Assembly (NCBI RefSeq): GCF_020410765.1
Contig: NZ_CP084541.1
Coordinates: 4,669,001-4,733,000 of the forward strand
DNA: 64,000 bases
Direction: 5' to 3'
Origin: Streptomyces marincola
Lineage (GTDB): Bacteria; Actinomycetota; Actinomycetes; Streptomycetales; Streptomycetaceae
This document shows positions 27,844-36,618 of the stretch, one piece after another. Under the pieces are notes generated by a model, which saw only the letters and a list, made by a program, of their open reading frames with translations, did not search any database and was not told the DNA's origin. The first letter of the stretch is position 1. Each line of letters starts with the position of its first letter. Made by a program: the position numbers and the translations under genes.

Positions 27844-28824
27844 TCAGGCCGCCGGGCCCGGGGAGCGGTAGTGGTAGTGGTGGTGGTCGGCGAAGCCGAG
27901 GCCGTGGTACAGGGTGCGGGCGGCGGTGTTGTCCGCCTCCACCTGGAGGTGGGCGGCGCTCGCGCCCTCGTCGAGCGCGGCCCGCGCGAGCGCGGCCATG
28001 ACGGCCCTGGCCAGGCCCTGCCGCCGGTGGGCGGCGTCCACCCGCACCGCGGCGAAGCCCGCCCACCGGCCGTCCACGACGCAGCGGCCGACCGCGGCCG
28101 GCCGGCCGCCGGGTGCGGGCGCCAGCGCGAAGAGCGTCACCGGGCCGCCGCGCAGCACCTCTTCCGCGACCCCGGGCCCCTCGGCGGCCCGCGGCCAGCC
28201 GGCCAGCCACGCGGGCGTCAACGTCCGCCCGACAGCGACCCGTTCGTCCGGCTCCCGGTCCGCGATCGGGGCCAGGGCGGCGACTTGCACGACGGCGTGG
28301 CCCGACGCGGTCCAGCCGCGTTCCTCCAGCTCGGCCGCCAGCAGCTCCTGCCCGGTGGCGAGGTGGAGGGCCGCGGGCAGGCCGCGGGCCGCGTACCAGG
28401 CCGTGATCCGCTCGGTGTCGGGCGGCGAGGCGCCGAGCGCGACCGCCGAGTTGGCCCGCCACGTCCAGCCGTCGGCGGCCCGCAGCAGCCAGTCGCCGAC
28501 GCGTTCGGTCCGCGGCGCGGGCCAGGAGCGGACGCCGGCCGCCGTCAGCTCGGCGACATCGGCCGCCGGCAGCCCGCGGCGCCTGGCCGGCGTGGCCGGC
28601 ACCACCTTGCCCGCGACCAGCGCCGATTCGTCCAGGCGAACGGCGCGCCCGTCGCGGCGCGTGACGTGCAGCACTCCGTCCGCCCACGCGGTGAGCACAC
28701 CGACGGTGTCGGTGAACCGTCCCGCGCGGTCGCCGGGTTCGGTGAGCGAGCGGAGAGATACGCGTTCACCCACGTCAGCCGGTTGCACGCGGACGGTAAG
28801 GTGGCCGGTCAAGGAGATGTCCAC
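27844..28824 (-). CDS. GNAT-family N-acetyltransferase
   Basis: This 326-residue protein has a C-terminal GNAT fold with the acetyl-CoA loop VDAAHRRQGLARAV (around residues 255-268) and the NTAARTLYHGLGF helix that ends most GNAT domains. The N-terminal third (residues 1-90) has a small beta-rich region with VGVLTAWADGVLHVTRRDG, a conserved arrangement in actinobacterial homologues. The GTG start at 28824 is accepted for that reason. The substrate is unknown. It is divergent from fdxA across 127 bases. Confidence 0.78.
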   Translation of the reverse strand: MDISLTGHLTVRVQPADVGERVSLRSLTEPGDRAGRFTDTVGVLTAWADGVLHVTRRDGRAVRLDESALVAGKVVPATPARRRGLPAADVAELTAAGVRSWPAPRTERVGDWLLRAADGWTWRANSAVALGASPPDTERITAWYAARGLPAALHLATGQELLAAELEERGWTASGHAVVQVAALAPIADREPDERVAVGRTLTPAWLAGWPRAAEGPGVAEEVLRGGPVTLFALAPAPGGRPAAVGRCVVDGRWAGFAAVRVDAAHRRQGLARAVMAALARAALDEGASAAHLQVEADNTAARTLYHGLGFADHHHYHYRSPGPAA

Positions 28825-28951
28825 GGTCTACTCAGCCCCTCTTGTTCGTCCTTCGGCTCCCACCGGCGATACTAGGGCTGAGCATTCGACGACGCCGCGC
28901 TCCCGCGCGCACCACGGCGGACCCGCCGCCCCTACAAGGAGGACTGACAGC

Positions 28952-29278
28952 GTGACCTACGTCATCGCGGAGCCTTGTGTCGACCTGAAGGACAAGGCAT
29001 GCATCGAGGAGTGCCCCGTCGACTGCATCTACGAGGGGCAGCGCGCCCTCTACATCCACCCCGACGAGTGCGTGGACTGCGGCGCCTGTGAGCCGGTCTG
29101 CCCGGTCGAGGCCATCTTCTACGAGGACGACACCCCGGAGGAGTGGAAGGACTACTACAAGGCCAACGTGGAGTTCTTCGACGACCTCGGCTCGCCCGGT
29201 GGCGCGAGCAAGCTGGGCCTGATCGAGCGGGACCACCCGCTCATCGCGGCGCTGCCGCCGCAGAGCCACGACGAGTGA
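28952..29278 (+). CDS. fdxA: Seven-iron ferredoxin FdxA
   Basis: This 108-residue electron carrier has one [3Fe-4S] and one [4Fe-4S] cluster. Ligands by family pattern are Cys9, Cys17 and Cys50 for the three-iron cluster and Cys21, Cys40, Cys43 and Cys46 for the four-iron cluster; Cys25 is extra. The C-terminal extension (EEWKDYY, then SKLGLIERDHPL) is typical of mycobacterial/Streptomyces FdxA. The GTG start follows AAGGAGG. A very long hairpin follows the stop. Confidence 0.96.
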   Translation: MTYVIAEPCVDLKDKACIEECPVDCIYEGQRALYIHPDECVDCGACEPVCPVEAIFYEDDTPEEWKDYYKANVEFFDDLGSPGGASKLGLIERDHPLIAALPPQSHDE

Positions 29279-29312
29279 CCCGCCGCCGTCGCGGCCATTC
29301 CCTTTGACGCCG

Positions 29313-29352
29313 GGCCCGGTCCCGTGCGGCCCCGGCCGCACGGGACCGGGCC
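29313..29352. terminator. Terminator after fdxA
   Basis: A perfect 19-base stem (left arm 29313-29331, right arm 29334-29352) encloses only two bases; in RNA the top pairs would open to form the loop. It is the longest perfect hairpin seen in the window. Confidence 0.8.
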
Positions 29353-29452
29353 GTTCCGGCCCGTTTCGCGGGACGCGGCCCGATACGCGAGGATCCTGAG
29401 CGTGCTTCGTACCGAGGAGCACCGAGGAAGCACCGAGGATTGGAGCCGTTCC

Positions 29453-30553
29453 GTGCCATCCGTGTCCGCCCGCCTGCCCGTCTTCCCCTGGGACCGGCTC
29501 GAACCGTACAAGGCCACCGCCGCCGCCCACGCGGACGGGATCGTGGACCTGTCCGTCGGCACCCCGGTGGACCCCGTTCCCGAGGTGATCAGGCAGGCGC
29601 TCGCCGCCGCCTCCGACAGCCCCGGCTACCCGACGGTGTGGGGCACGGGCGAGCTGCGCGACGCGCTCGTCGGCTGGTGCGGGCGCAGGACCGGCGCGGT
29701 CGGGCTCGGGCACGGCAACGTGCTGCCCGTGATCGGCTCCAAGGAGCTGGTCGCCGCCCTCCCGGCGCAGCTCGGGCTCGGCCCGGGGGACCGGGTCGCG
29801 TTCCCGGAACCCGCCTACCCCACCTACGAGGTGGGCGCGCGCCTCGCGGGCGCCGAGCCGGTGCCCTACCGCGAGTCGCCCACGGCGCTCGACCCGCAGG
29901 GGCTGCGGCTGCTGTGGCTCAACTCCCCGTCCAACCCGACCGGTCGCGTGCTCGGCGCCGCAGAGCTGCGGGAGATCGTGGCCTGGGCCAGGGCGCACGG
30001 TGTGCTCGTGGTCAGCGACGAGTGCTACCTGGAGCTCGGCTGGGAGGCCGAGCCGGTGTCCGTGCTGCACCCGGAGGTGTGCGGCGGCACCACCGAGGGG
30101 CTCGTCGCCGTCCACTCGCTGTCCAAGCGGTCCAACCTGGCCGGGTACCGGGCGGCGTTCCTCGCCGGCGACGCCGCGGTGCTCGGCGGCCTGCTCGCCC
30201 TGCGCAAGCACGCCGGCATGATGGTGCCCGCGCCGGTGCAGGCGGCCATGGCGGTCGCCCTCGGCGACGACACGCACGTGTCCGAGCAGCGTGAACGCTA
30301 CGCGGCCCGGCGCGCGAGCCTGCGCGACGCGCTGCTCGGCCGCGGCTTCCGCATCGCGCACAGCGAGGCGTCGCTCTACCTGTGGGCGACGCGCGACGAG
30401 CCGTGCTGGGACACGGTGGCCGACCTGGCCGAGGAGGGCATCCTCGTGGCGCCCGGCGACTTCTACGGCCCGGCGGGCGAGCGGTTCGTGCGGGTGGCGT
30501 TCACCGCGACCGACGAACGGGTCGCGGCGGCGGTGCGCCGCCTCGCCGGCTGA
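29453..30553 (+). CDS. dapC: Succinyldiaminopimelate aminotransferase DapC
   Basis: This 366-residue class-I PLP enzyme transaminates N-succinyl-2-amino-6-oxopimelate in the diaminopimelate/lysine pathway. The PLP lysine is expected at Lys225 in HSLSKRSNLAGYR, and the NSPSNPTGR and SDECYLELGW motifs are present. The start MPSVSARLPVFPWDRL matches the actinobacterial DapC N-terminus, with GGAG upstream. An in-frame GTG at 29402 would add a repeat-derived peptide and is less likely. dapE lies 1.6 kb downstream. Confidence 0.93.
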   Translation: MPSVSARLPVFPWDRLEPYKATAAAHADGIVDLSVGTPVDPVPEVIRQALAAASDSPGYPTVWGTGELRDALVGWCGRRTGAVGLGHGNVLPVIGSKELVAALPAQLGLGPGDRVAFPEPAYPTYEVGARLAGAEPVPYRESPTALDPQGLRLLWLNSPSNPTGRVLGAAELREIVAWARAHGVLVVSDECYLELGWEAEPVSVLHPEVCGGTTEGLVAVHSLSKRSNLAGYRAAFLAGDAAVLGGLLALRKHAGMMVPAPVQAAMAVALGDDTHVSEQRERYAARRASLRDALLGRGFRIAHSEASLYLWATRDEPCWDTVADLAEEGILVAPGDFYGPAGERFVRVAFTATDERVAAAVRRLAG

Positions 30554-30577
30554 GCCGGGCCCGCGCGCCGCGCGCGG

Positions 30578-30607
30578 GCACGGCCCCCCGGCGCCGGGGG
30601 GCCGTGC
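30578..30607. terminator. Terminator after dapC
   Basis: A perfect 30-base palindrome, 15 bases per arm beginning GCACGGCCCCCCGG, lies between convergent genes. Confidence 0.75.
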
Positions 30608-30618
30608 GCCCGCCGGCC

Positions 30619-31029
30619 TCAGGGCAGGGTGATCAAGTGCATCGAGGGGTCCTCCATCGAGGGCAGCATGCGCTGGAGTTCGGTCGGGGTGGGGCCGATC
30701 TGCGCCGCCTTGTGGGCCAGCGACATGCCGAGCCCCGCGGTCGTCCGCCCGGTCTCCCGCGCGGTGTCGTGCACGAGCGGGACGACCACGGGGGCGACCT
30801 CCCGCACCGTGGGGCCCGCGACCCGCTCGGCCACGCCGGTGACGTCCCCCACGGTGTGGTTCAGCGTCTCCTCGGCCCCGAGGTGCTCGGGCGCGACCAG
30901 CCCCGTCAGATCCGGCGTCTGCGGCAGCGGCGCCGCGGCGGCCTGCCCGGCCGCCCCGACGACGGGCGCGGTGCCGGCGACGAGCAGGAGGGCGGCCTTG
31001 GTGAGGCGGCGCGTGAGGGGATGGGACAT
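30619..31029 (-). CDS. Small secreted protein, unknown function
   Basis: This 136-residue protein has a clear Sec signal peptide (MSHPLTRRLTKAALLLVAG with cleavage near AAAA-PLPQ). The mature part is rich in Val/Thr/Pro and contains VAPEHLGAEETLNHTVGDV and a C-terminal IGPTPTELQRMLPSMED. The ATG at 31029 has AAGGAG at ideal spacing. Streptomyces genomes carry relatives often labelled ATP-binding protein, but no nucleotide-binding motif is visible. It is convergent with dapC. Confidence 0.7.
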   Translation of the reverse strand: MSHPLTRRLTKAALLLVAGTAPVVGAAGQAAAAPLPQTPDLTGLVAPEHLGAEETLNHTVGDVTGVAERVAGPTVREVAPVVVPLVHDTARETGRTTAGLGMSLAHKAAQIGPTPTELQRMLPSMEDPSMHLITLP

Positions 31030-31222
31030 GATGCTCCTTTGCCGAAAGGTGGCGATGCGGACGCCGTGCCTATCGCTTCCGGCGGGTGGGAAGTTGCGGC
31101 CCGTCCGGGTAAAGGATTCGCAATGCATCGCATAATCGGGCCCGGGAATTCCGCGGCACAGTCCGGCCGCGTATTTGACGGAACGTCACAACAATGCGGC
31201 GGGCGGGGAATTGCCGTCCGGT

Positions 31223-32122
31223 TCAGTCGGTGGTGCCGAACACCGACAACTGGACTTCTCGCGCGTCGCCCGCCACGGAATCCCCGCCCGTCTCACGCCA
31301 GCCGTCACCGGAACTCCGCGCTTCCCACACGTGATTGCCATGGGCGATCCGCTCGATACCGAGTTCCGCCGAGTGGGCCACCGCCCAGTGGGCCAGCTCC
31401 CAGCCGCGCCTGGTCTCCTCGCCGGCGAGGAGCGGAACGGTCAGCCGGGCGCCGTCCCCGATCGGCTGCACGCCCTCACCGAACTCCCGCACCAGCCGCC
31501 TGTGCACCTCGCGCGGCTGCCCGGCCGGCCGTTCCGCCACCGGCACGGAGCAGGTCAGGGCCGCCGCGGTGCGGCCGGTGAGCGCGCCGGCCAGCAGCGC
31601 GGCCCGTTCCTCGTGCTGGGCGTACGCGTCCGGGAACGCGCTGCGCTGCACCTCCTGCGCCGCCACCGTCAGCGGCAGCGACGCGTAGTCGGGCACCTCG
31701 ACCAGCCGCTCGTAGAACGCGCCCGCCGCGTACACCGGGTCCATCACCTCGGCCTCGCTGCCCCAGCCCATCGAGGGCCGCTGCTGGAAGAGGCCCAGGG
31801 AATCCCGGTCGCCGTAGTCGATGTTGCGCAGGCTCGACTCCTGCATGGCCGTGGCGATGGCTATGGTCACCGCGCGCTCGGGCAGGCCGCGGGCCGAGCC
31901 CACCGCCCCGATCGTGGCGGCGCTCGCGGCCTGTTCGTGGCCGAGGGTGAAGGCGGTTCTGCCGTCGGGCCCCGTCACCGCGCAGTGCGGCGGCTCCTCG
32001 CGGCCCGCGCCGAACTGCCCGACCGCGTAGACCCCCGCGCCGGCCAGCAGCAGCATGCCGAGCGCGCCGCGGAGCGCGCGGCGCTTGCCCGGGGTTCCCC
32101 GGGCGGTCGTCCGTTCTGGCAC
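31223..32122 (-). CDS. Membrane-anchored lytic-transglycosylase-like protein
   Basis: This 299-residue protein starts with a basic stretch (GKRRALRG), then an N-terminal membrane anchor (ALGMLLLAGAGVYAVGQFG). The central domain resembles lysozyme/transglycosylase folds: IATAMQESSLRNIDYGDRDS with Glu as the possible acid, then LGLFQQRPSMGWG. Relatives in Streptomyces are often misnamed heavy metal transporter. The GTG start has TACCCT 6 bases upstream and no ribosome site, so it is probably leaderless. It diverges from dapE with only 57 bases between. Confidence 0.75.
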   Translation of the reverse strand: MPERTTARGTPGKRRALRGALGMLLLAGAGVYAVGQFGAGREEPPHCAVTGPDGRTAFTLGHEQAASAATIGAVGSARGLPERAVTIAIATAMQESSLRNIDYGDRDSLGLFQQRPSMGWGSEAEVMDPVYAAGAFYERLVEVPDYASLPLTVAAQEVQRSAFPDAYAQHEERAALLAGALTGRTAAALTCSVPVAERPAGQPREVHRRLVREFGEGVQPIGDGARLTVPLLAGEETRRGWELAHWAVAHSAELGIERIAHGNHVWEARSSGDGWRETGGDSVAGDAREVQLSVFGTTD

Positions 32123-32128
32123 GCGACG

Positions 32129-32173
32129 AGGGTAACCCGCTCCGACCAGGCCGCCCGCACGTCCGGGTACCGT
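32129..32173. promoter_or_regulatory. Back-to-back leaderless promoters (transglycosylase-like gene and dapE)
   Basis: TACCCT on the minus strand (32129-32134) ends 6 bases before the GTG at 32122. TACCGT on the plus strand (32168-32173) ends 6 bases before the dapE ATG at 32180. Both genes lack ribosome sites, and the two -10 boxes share 33 bases of DNA. Confidence 0.5.
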
Positions 32174-32179
32174 GACCCC

Positions 32180-33274
32180 ATGGAACGACCCGCCGCTCTC
32201 GACCTGTCGCAGGACGCCGCGACCCTCACCGCGCGACTCGTGGACATCCCGTCCGTCAGCGGCACGGAGGAACCGCTCGCCGACGCCGTCGAGGAGGCGC
32301 TCGCGGCCCTGCCCTGGCTGCGCGTCGACCGGTACGGCAACAACGTCGTGGCCAGGACGCGGGCCGGCCGTTCCGAGCGGGTGGTGCTCGCCGGGCACCT
32401 GGACACGGTGCCCGTGGCGGACAACCTGCCCTCCCGGCTCGACGCCGACGGCGTGCTGTGGGGCTGCGGCACGTGCGACATGAAGTCGGGCGTCGCCGTC
32501 CAGTTGCGGATCGCGGCGACCGTGCCGGAGCCGAACCGCGACCTGACCTTCGTCTTCTACGACAACGAGGAGGTCGAGGCCGCGCGCAACGGCCTCGGCC
32601 ACCTCGCCGCCCACCGTCCCGACTGGCTCGCCGGCGACTTCGCGGTGCTGCTCGAACCGTCCGACGGGCAGGTCGAGGGCGGCTGCCAGGGCACGTTGCG
32701 GATGCGGCTGCGCATGAAGGGGGCGCGGGCCCACTCCGCGCGCGCCTGGATGGGCGAGAACGCCATCCACGCCGCGGCCCCCGTTCTTGAGCGGCTGGCC
32801 GGCTACCGGCCGCGCCGCCCGGTCATCGACGGCCTCGAATACCGCGAGGGCCTGAACGCGGTCCGCATCGAGGGCGGGGTGGCCGGGAACGTCATCCCCG
32901 ACGCGTGCGTTGTCACCGTGAACTACCGCTACGCGCCCGACCGCGACCAGGACGCGGCCGTCGCCCACGTCCACGAGGTCTTCGAGGGCTGCGAGGTCGA
33001 GGAGTTCACCGTCGAGGACCACTCGCCCGGTGCCCTGCCGGGCCTCGCCCACCCGGCCGCGCGCGCCTTCGTCGCGGCGGTGGGCGGCGAGCCCAGGCCC
33101 AAGTTCGGCTGGACCGACGTCTCGCGCTTCCACGCGCTCGGCGTCCCCGCGGTCAACTACGGGCCGGGCGACCCCAACCTCGCACACAAGCGGGACGAAC
33201 GCGTCGAGGCCGCGGCCGTCGTGCGCTGCGAGGAGCGGCTGCGGGCGTGGCTGACGGCCCCCACCGGGGCCTGA
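32180..33274 (+). CDS. dapE: Succinyldiaminopimelate desuccinylase DapE
   Basis: This 364-residue di-zinc M20-family enzyme releases succinate to give LL-diaminopimelate. Expected metal and catalytic residues are His73 and Asp75 in GHLD, Asp100 in TCDMKSG, and the Glu130/Glu131 pair. The dimerisation domain is present in the middle, and the closing motif contains GWTDVSRFHALGVPAVNYGP. The length fits actinobacterial DapE. It is leaderless, with TACCGT 6 bases before the ATG. Confidence 0.95.
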   Translation: MERPAALDLSQDAATLTARLVDIPSVSGTEEPLADAVEEALAALPWLRVDRYGNNVVARTRAGRSERVVLAGHLDTVPVADNLPSRLDADGVLWGCGTCDMKSGVAVQLRIAATVPEPNRDLTFVFYDNEEVEAARNGLGHLAAHRPDWLAGDFAVLLEPSDGQVEGGCQGTLRMRLRMKGARAHSARAWMGENAIHAAAPVLERLAGYRPRRPVIDGLEYREGLNAVRIEGGVAGNVIPDACVVTVNYRYAPDRDQDAAVAHVHEVFEGCEVEEFTVEDHSPGALPGLAHPAARAFVAAVGGEPRPKFGWTDVSRFHALGVPAVNYGPGDPNLAHKRDERVEAAAVVRCEERLRAWLTAPTGA

Positions 33275-33377
33275 TCCGGCGCGGCGCGCACGGCCGGGGG
33301 CGCGGGGAAGGCGTCCGCGGCGGCGCGCGGGGAGGCAACGTGGAGAGGTGGAAAGGGCGTTCGATGAGGAGTACGGC

Positions 33378-34127
33378 ATGAACGGCAGCCGGGGAACGGG
33401 CGAGCGGGACGGCCGGCGCGAGCAGCGCCTCGGGCCCGTGGTGCGCCGCGGCGATCAGATGACGGCCGGCACGGCCGACCAGCGGCTGCTGGACACCAGG
33501 GGCCCGTCCGACTGGGTGCACGGCGACCCGTGGCGGGTGCTCCGCATCCAGTCGGAGTTCGTCGAGGGCTTCGGGGTCCTGGCCGAACTGGGACCCGCGG
33601 TCTCCGTGTTCGGCTCGGCCAGGACGCCGCCAGGCTCGCCCGAGTACGAGTTGGGGCGGCGCATCGGCGGCGGCCTCGTCGAGGCGGGGTTCGCCGTGAT
33701 CACCGGCGGCGGCCCCGGCGCGATGGAGGCGGCCAACCGGGGGGCGAGCGAGGCCGGCGGCGTCTCGGTCGGCCTGGGCATCGAGCTGCCCTTCGAGCAG
33801 GGCCTGAACGAGTACGTCGGCATCGGGATCAACTTCCGGTACTTCTTCGTGCGCAAGACCATGTTCGTGAAGTACGCGCAGGGCTTCCTCGTGCTGCCCG
33901 GCGGACTCGGCACGCTGGACGAGCTGTTCGAGGCGCTGACGCTGGTCCAGACCAGGAAGGTGACGCGGTTCCCCATCGTCCTGGTGGGCACCGACTACTG
34001 GGGCGGCCTCGTCACGTGGCTGCGGGACACGGTCGTCGCGCAGGGGAAGGCGTCCCCGGTGGACGAGTCGCTCTTCCACCTCACGGACGACGTGGACGAG
34101 GCCATCGCGCTGGTCACCAAGCCCTGA
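33378..34127 (+). CDS. LOG-like Rossmann protein (TIGR00730 family)
   Basis: This 249-residue protein has the family's two signatures, GGGPGAMEAAN and PGGLGTLDELFE, which in LOG proteins form the nucleotide site of cytokinin riboside 5'-monophosphate phosphoribohydrolase. Bacterial members are thought to hydrolyse AMP-like nucleotides; the real substrate here is unknown. The ATG at 33378 has GAGGAG 6 bases upstream and fits homologues better than an ATG at 33348. It follows dapE as in mycobacteria. Confidence 0.88.
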   Translation: MNGSRGTGERDGRREQRLGPVVRRGDQMTAGTADQRLLDTRGPSDWVHGDPWRVLRIQSEFVEGFGVLAELGPAVSVFGSARTPPGSPEYELGRRIGGGLVEAGFAVITGGGPGAMEAANRGASEAGGVSVGLGIELPFEQGLNEYVGIGINFRYFFVRKTMFVKYAQGFLVLPGGLGTLDELFEALTLVQTRKVTRFPIVLVGTDYWGGLVTWLRDTVVAQGKASPVDESLFHLTDDVDEAIALVTKP

Positions 34128-34149
34128 CCGGCGCGCCCCGCGGGCGGGC

Positions 34150-35010
34150 TCAGGCCAGGCCCCGGCGGGCGACCGCCGGCGGCCGGCGGCCGGCGATGGC
34201 GGCCACCATGTCGAGGACCTGCCGGGTCTCGGCGACCTCGTGCACGCGGTAGACCCGCGCGCCGAGCCACGCCGAGACCGCGGTGGCCGCAAGCGTGCCG
34301 AGCAGCCGCTCCTGGACGGGCCGGTCGAGCGTTTCCCCGACGAAGTCCTTGTTGGACAGGGAGACCAGCACGGGCCAGCCGGTGGCGGTCATCTCCTCAA
34401 GCCGCCTGGTGGCCTCAAGGGAGTGCCGGGTCGACTTCCCGAAGTCGTGCCCCGGGTCGATGAGGACCGCGTCGCGGCGCACGCCGAGGGCCACCGCGCG
34501 CTCCGCGAGCCCCACGGTGGTCCGCAGGATGTCGGCCATCACGTCCTCGTAGGCCACCCGGTGCGGGCGGGTGCGGGGGCGGGCGCCGCCGGCGTGCGTG
34601 CACACCAGGCCGGCGCCGTGCCGGGCCGCCACCTCGGCCAGCTTCGGGTCGACGCCGCCCCAGGCGTCGTTCAGCAGGTCGGCGCCCGCCGCGCACACGG
34701 CCTCCGCGACCTCGTGCCGCCACGTGTCGACGCTGATCACGACCTCGGGGTACCGGCGGCGCACCTCCGCGACGAAGCCCGCGGTGCGGCGGATCTCCTC
34801 GGCCGCGTCCACCTCGTCGCCCGGTCCCGCCTTGACGCCGCCGATGTCGATGATCGCCGCGCCCTCGGCCACCGCCCGCTCGACGCGGGCGAGCGCCGCG
34901 TCGTCGCGGAAGGTCGCCCCCCGGTCGTAGAACGAGTCGGGCGTCCGGTTCACGATGGCCATGATCAGGTGCTCGTCCGGCCCGAACTCCCGTGCCCCCA
35001 GGCGCAGCAT
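34150..35010 (-). CDS. Dihydropteroate synthase homologue, FolP2 type
   Basis: This 286-residue TIM-barrel protein belongs to the pterin-binding family. The first motif reads MAIVNRTPDSFYDRG instead of the usual NVTPDSFSDGG of true dihydropteroate synthases; this change marks the FolP2 group, whose M. tuberculosis member (Rv1207) is reported to lack that activity. The DIGG motif and the SVDTWR segment are present. The ATG at 35010 has GGGGAG upstream. It is convergent with the LOG-like gene and diverges from the DivIVA-like gene. Confidence 0.88.
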   Translation of the reverse strand: MLRLGAREFGPDEHLIMAIVNRTPDSFYDRGATFRDDAALARVERAVAEGAAIIDIGGVKAGPGDEVDAAEEIRRTAGFVAEVRRRYPEVVISVDTWRHEVAEAVCAAGADLLNDAWGGVDPKLAEVAARHGAGLVCTHAGGARPRTRPHRVAYEDVMADILRTTVGLAERAVALGVRRDAVLIDPGHDFGKSTRHSLEATRRLEEMTATGWPVLVSLSNKDFVGETLDRPVQERLLGTLAATAVSAWLGARVYRVHEVAETRQVLDMVAAIAGRRPPAVARRGLA

Positions 35011-35218
35011 CCGTTCAGCTCCCCGTTCTCGCCCGTTCCGCCGCGGCGGCGTACGCTTCGAACCTACCTGCCCGCCATTGTCGGTGGTCCGTGCGACGAT
35101 GCGCACGGCGCCGGTGCCCGTCCCGGCACCGGGACGGGCACCGCGACGGGTGCAGGCCGCCGCGCGGCGGCCGGGCGCAGGTGACGCCGGTCAGCGAGAG
35201 GTATGGGGGTCGGTATCC

Positions 35219-35599
35219 GTGTTCTGGTTTCTGATGGCGGCGATGGTCGTGGTGATCGCCGCGGTCACGCTCGCGGTCCTCGGCAGCGGCGACGGCTCGG
35301 GCGGGCCGGCGGCCGGAGGGCTCGCGGACGCCGAGCCGGACCGGCTGGACGACCCGCTGCCGCTGGACCGGCCGGTGGTCCCGGCGGACGTGGTGCGGGT
35401 GCGGCTGCCGGTCGCGCCGCGCGGGTACCGCATGGCCGAGGTGGACGACGTGCTCGACCGGCTCGCGGCCGAGCTGGCCGAGCGCGACGCGCGGATCACC
35501 GAGCTGGAGACGGCCCTGGCCGGGGCGGGGGCGAGCGCCGGGGCGCCGGCCGAGGCCGCGCGGGGCGAGGGCGCGGCCCCCCGGGACGGCAAGGGCTGA
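35219..35599 (+). CDS. DivIVA-domain-like membrane protein
   Basis: This 126-residue protein has one N-terminal helix (FWFLMAAMVVVIAAVTLAVL), an acidic Pro-rich linker, and then APRGYRMAEVDDVLDRLAAEL, which is the DivIVA-type short motif (GY-x-x-x-x-VD) followed by a coiled coil. DivIVA-like modules bring proteins to curved membranes and the polar growth machinery. The GTG at 35219 matches the usual N-terminus; an ATG five codons later is possible. Confidence 0.75.
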   Translation: MFWFLMAAMVVVIAAVTLAVLGSGDGSGGPAAGGLADAEPDRLDDPLPLDRPVVPADVVRVRLPVAPRGYRMAEVDDVLDRLAAELAERDARITELETALAGAGASAGAPAEAARGEGAAPRDGKG

Positions 35600-35620
35600 G
35601 CGCGGGCCCCGGTTCCTGGC

Positions 35621-36412
35621 TCACTCGCCGCGGAAGCGCGGCCTCTCCTTCGCGAGGAACGCGGCCACCGCGGCCCGGTGGTCGGCGCTCGCCCCGGCGA
35701 CGGACTGGAGGTGGGCCTCCACTTCGAGCGTCTCCGTCAGCGGGTGGCCCGCCGCGTACATCAGGGCCTCCTTGACCGCCGCGTAGGCGACGGTGGGGCC
35801 CTCGGCCAGCGCGCGGGCGATCTCCCGCCCGGCGTCCGGCAGTTCGTCGTCGGGCACGACGCGCTGGGCGATGCCGAGCCGTTCGGCCTCCGCGGCGTCG
35901 ATCTTCCTGGGGAACAGCAGCAGGTCAGCCGCCCGCCCCGGACCGACGAAGCGCTGGAGGGTCCAGGACAGGCCGGAGTCGGTGGCGAGCCCAATTCCCG
36001 TGAAGGCGGTGCTGAATGAGGCGCCGCTGGCCACCACGCGGTAGTCGGCCGCCAGCGCGAAGCCGAATCCCGCGCCCGCCGCGACGCCGTTCACGGCGGC
36101 CACCACGGGTTTCCGCATTCCCGCGATCGCGCTGACGACAGGGTTGTAGTGCAGGGCGACCGTGCGCAACGCGTCGCCTTCTTCCGCCAAACCCGCGGCG
36201 TGTTCCTTGAGGTCCTGCCCGACGCAGAAGGCCCGTCCTCGCCCGGTCAGGAGAACCGCGCGCACCGCGGAATCCGCCGCCGCGCGCCGCAAGCCGTCGC
36301 GCAACGCTTCCTTCGCGGTCACATTCAGGGCATTCATCGCCTCGGGGCGATTCAGCGTGACAGTCGCGAGACCGTCGGTTACGTCGTAGAGCACGGTGTC
36401 GGTGTCGGCCAT
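35621..36412 (-). CDS. Enoyl-CoA hydratase/isomerase family protein
   Basis: This 263-residue crotonase-fold protein contains GRAFCVGQDLKEH and NGVAAGAGFGFALAADYRV, the two oxyanion-hole loops of the family. Glu residues typical of classic hydratases at the second site are replaced (GLATDSGLSW), which fits PaaG-like isomerases, so hydratase activity is uncertain. It may act in beta-oxidation or phenylacetate-type degradation; no pathway genes are adjacent. Codon use is slightly less GC-biased at its 5' end. Confidence 0.85.
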   Translation of the reverse strand: MADTDTVLYDVTDGLATVTLNRPEAMNALNVTAKEALRDGLRRAAADSAVRAVLLTGRGRAFCVGQDLKEHAAGLAEEGDALRTVALHYNPVVSAIAGMRKPVVAAVNGVAAGAGFGFALAADYRVVASGASFSTAFTGIGLATDSGLSWTLQRFVGPGRAADLLLFPRKIDAAEAERLGIAQRVVPDDELPDAGREIARALAEGPTVAYAAVKEALMYAAGHPLTETLEVEAHLQSVAGASADHRAAVAAFLAKERPRFRGE

Positions 36413-36509
36413 GCCGCACAGCATGGCGCAGTGATCCGCGCTATCGCGGGACAATCGGCGGATTGAGTGGTTTTGCGCGTGTGCGTTGCCGAAGGGATAC
36501 CGCCCAATG

Positions 36510-36540
36510 TTGGTCATCGGCACGTTCCATGCGGGATAAT
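36510..36540 (+). promoter_or_regulatory. Candidate promoter of the DUF3117 gene
   Basis: TTGGTC (36510-36515) and GATAAT (36535-36540) are separated by 19 bases, a little long. They lie about 80 bases upstream of the DUF3117 ATG in a 206-base gap of lower GC. Confidence 0.4.
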
Positions 36541-36618
36541 GGCCGGAAGCAATGTGTTCGATGCCGGCGGCCCCCGGGTTGTCGGCTTCGACGAGCTGGT
36601 TCAGGAAGGGGAACGAGC

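Noticed and set aside
34240..35184. Plus-strand open frame opposite folP2
   Set aside because: It covers the complementary strand of the folP2 homologue and has no recognisable protein features.
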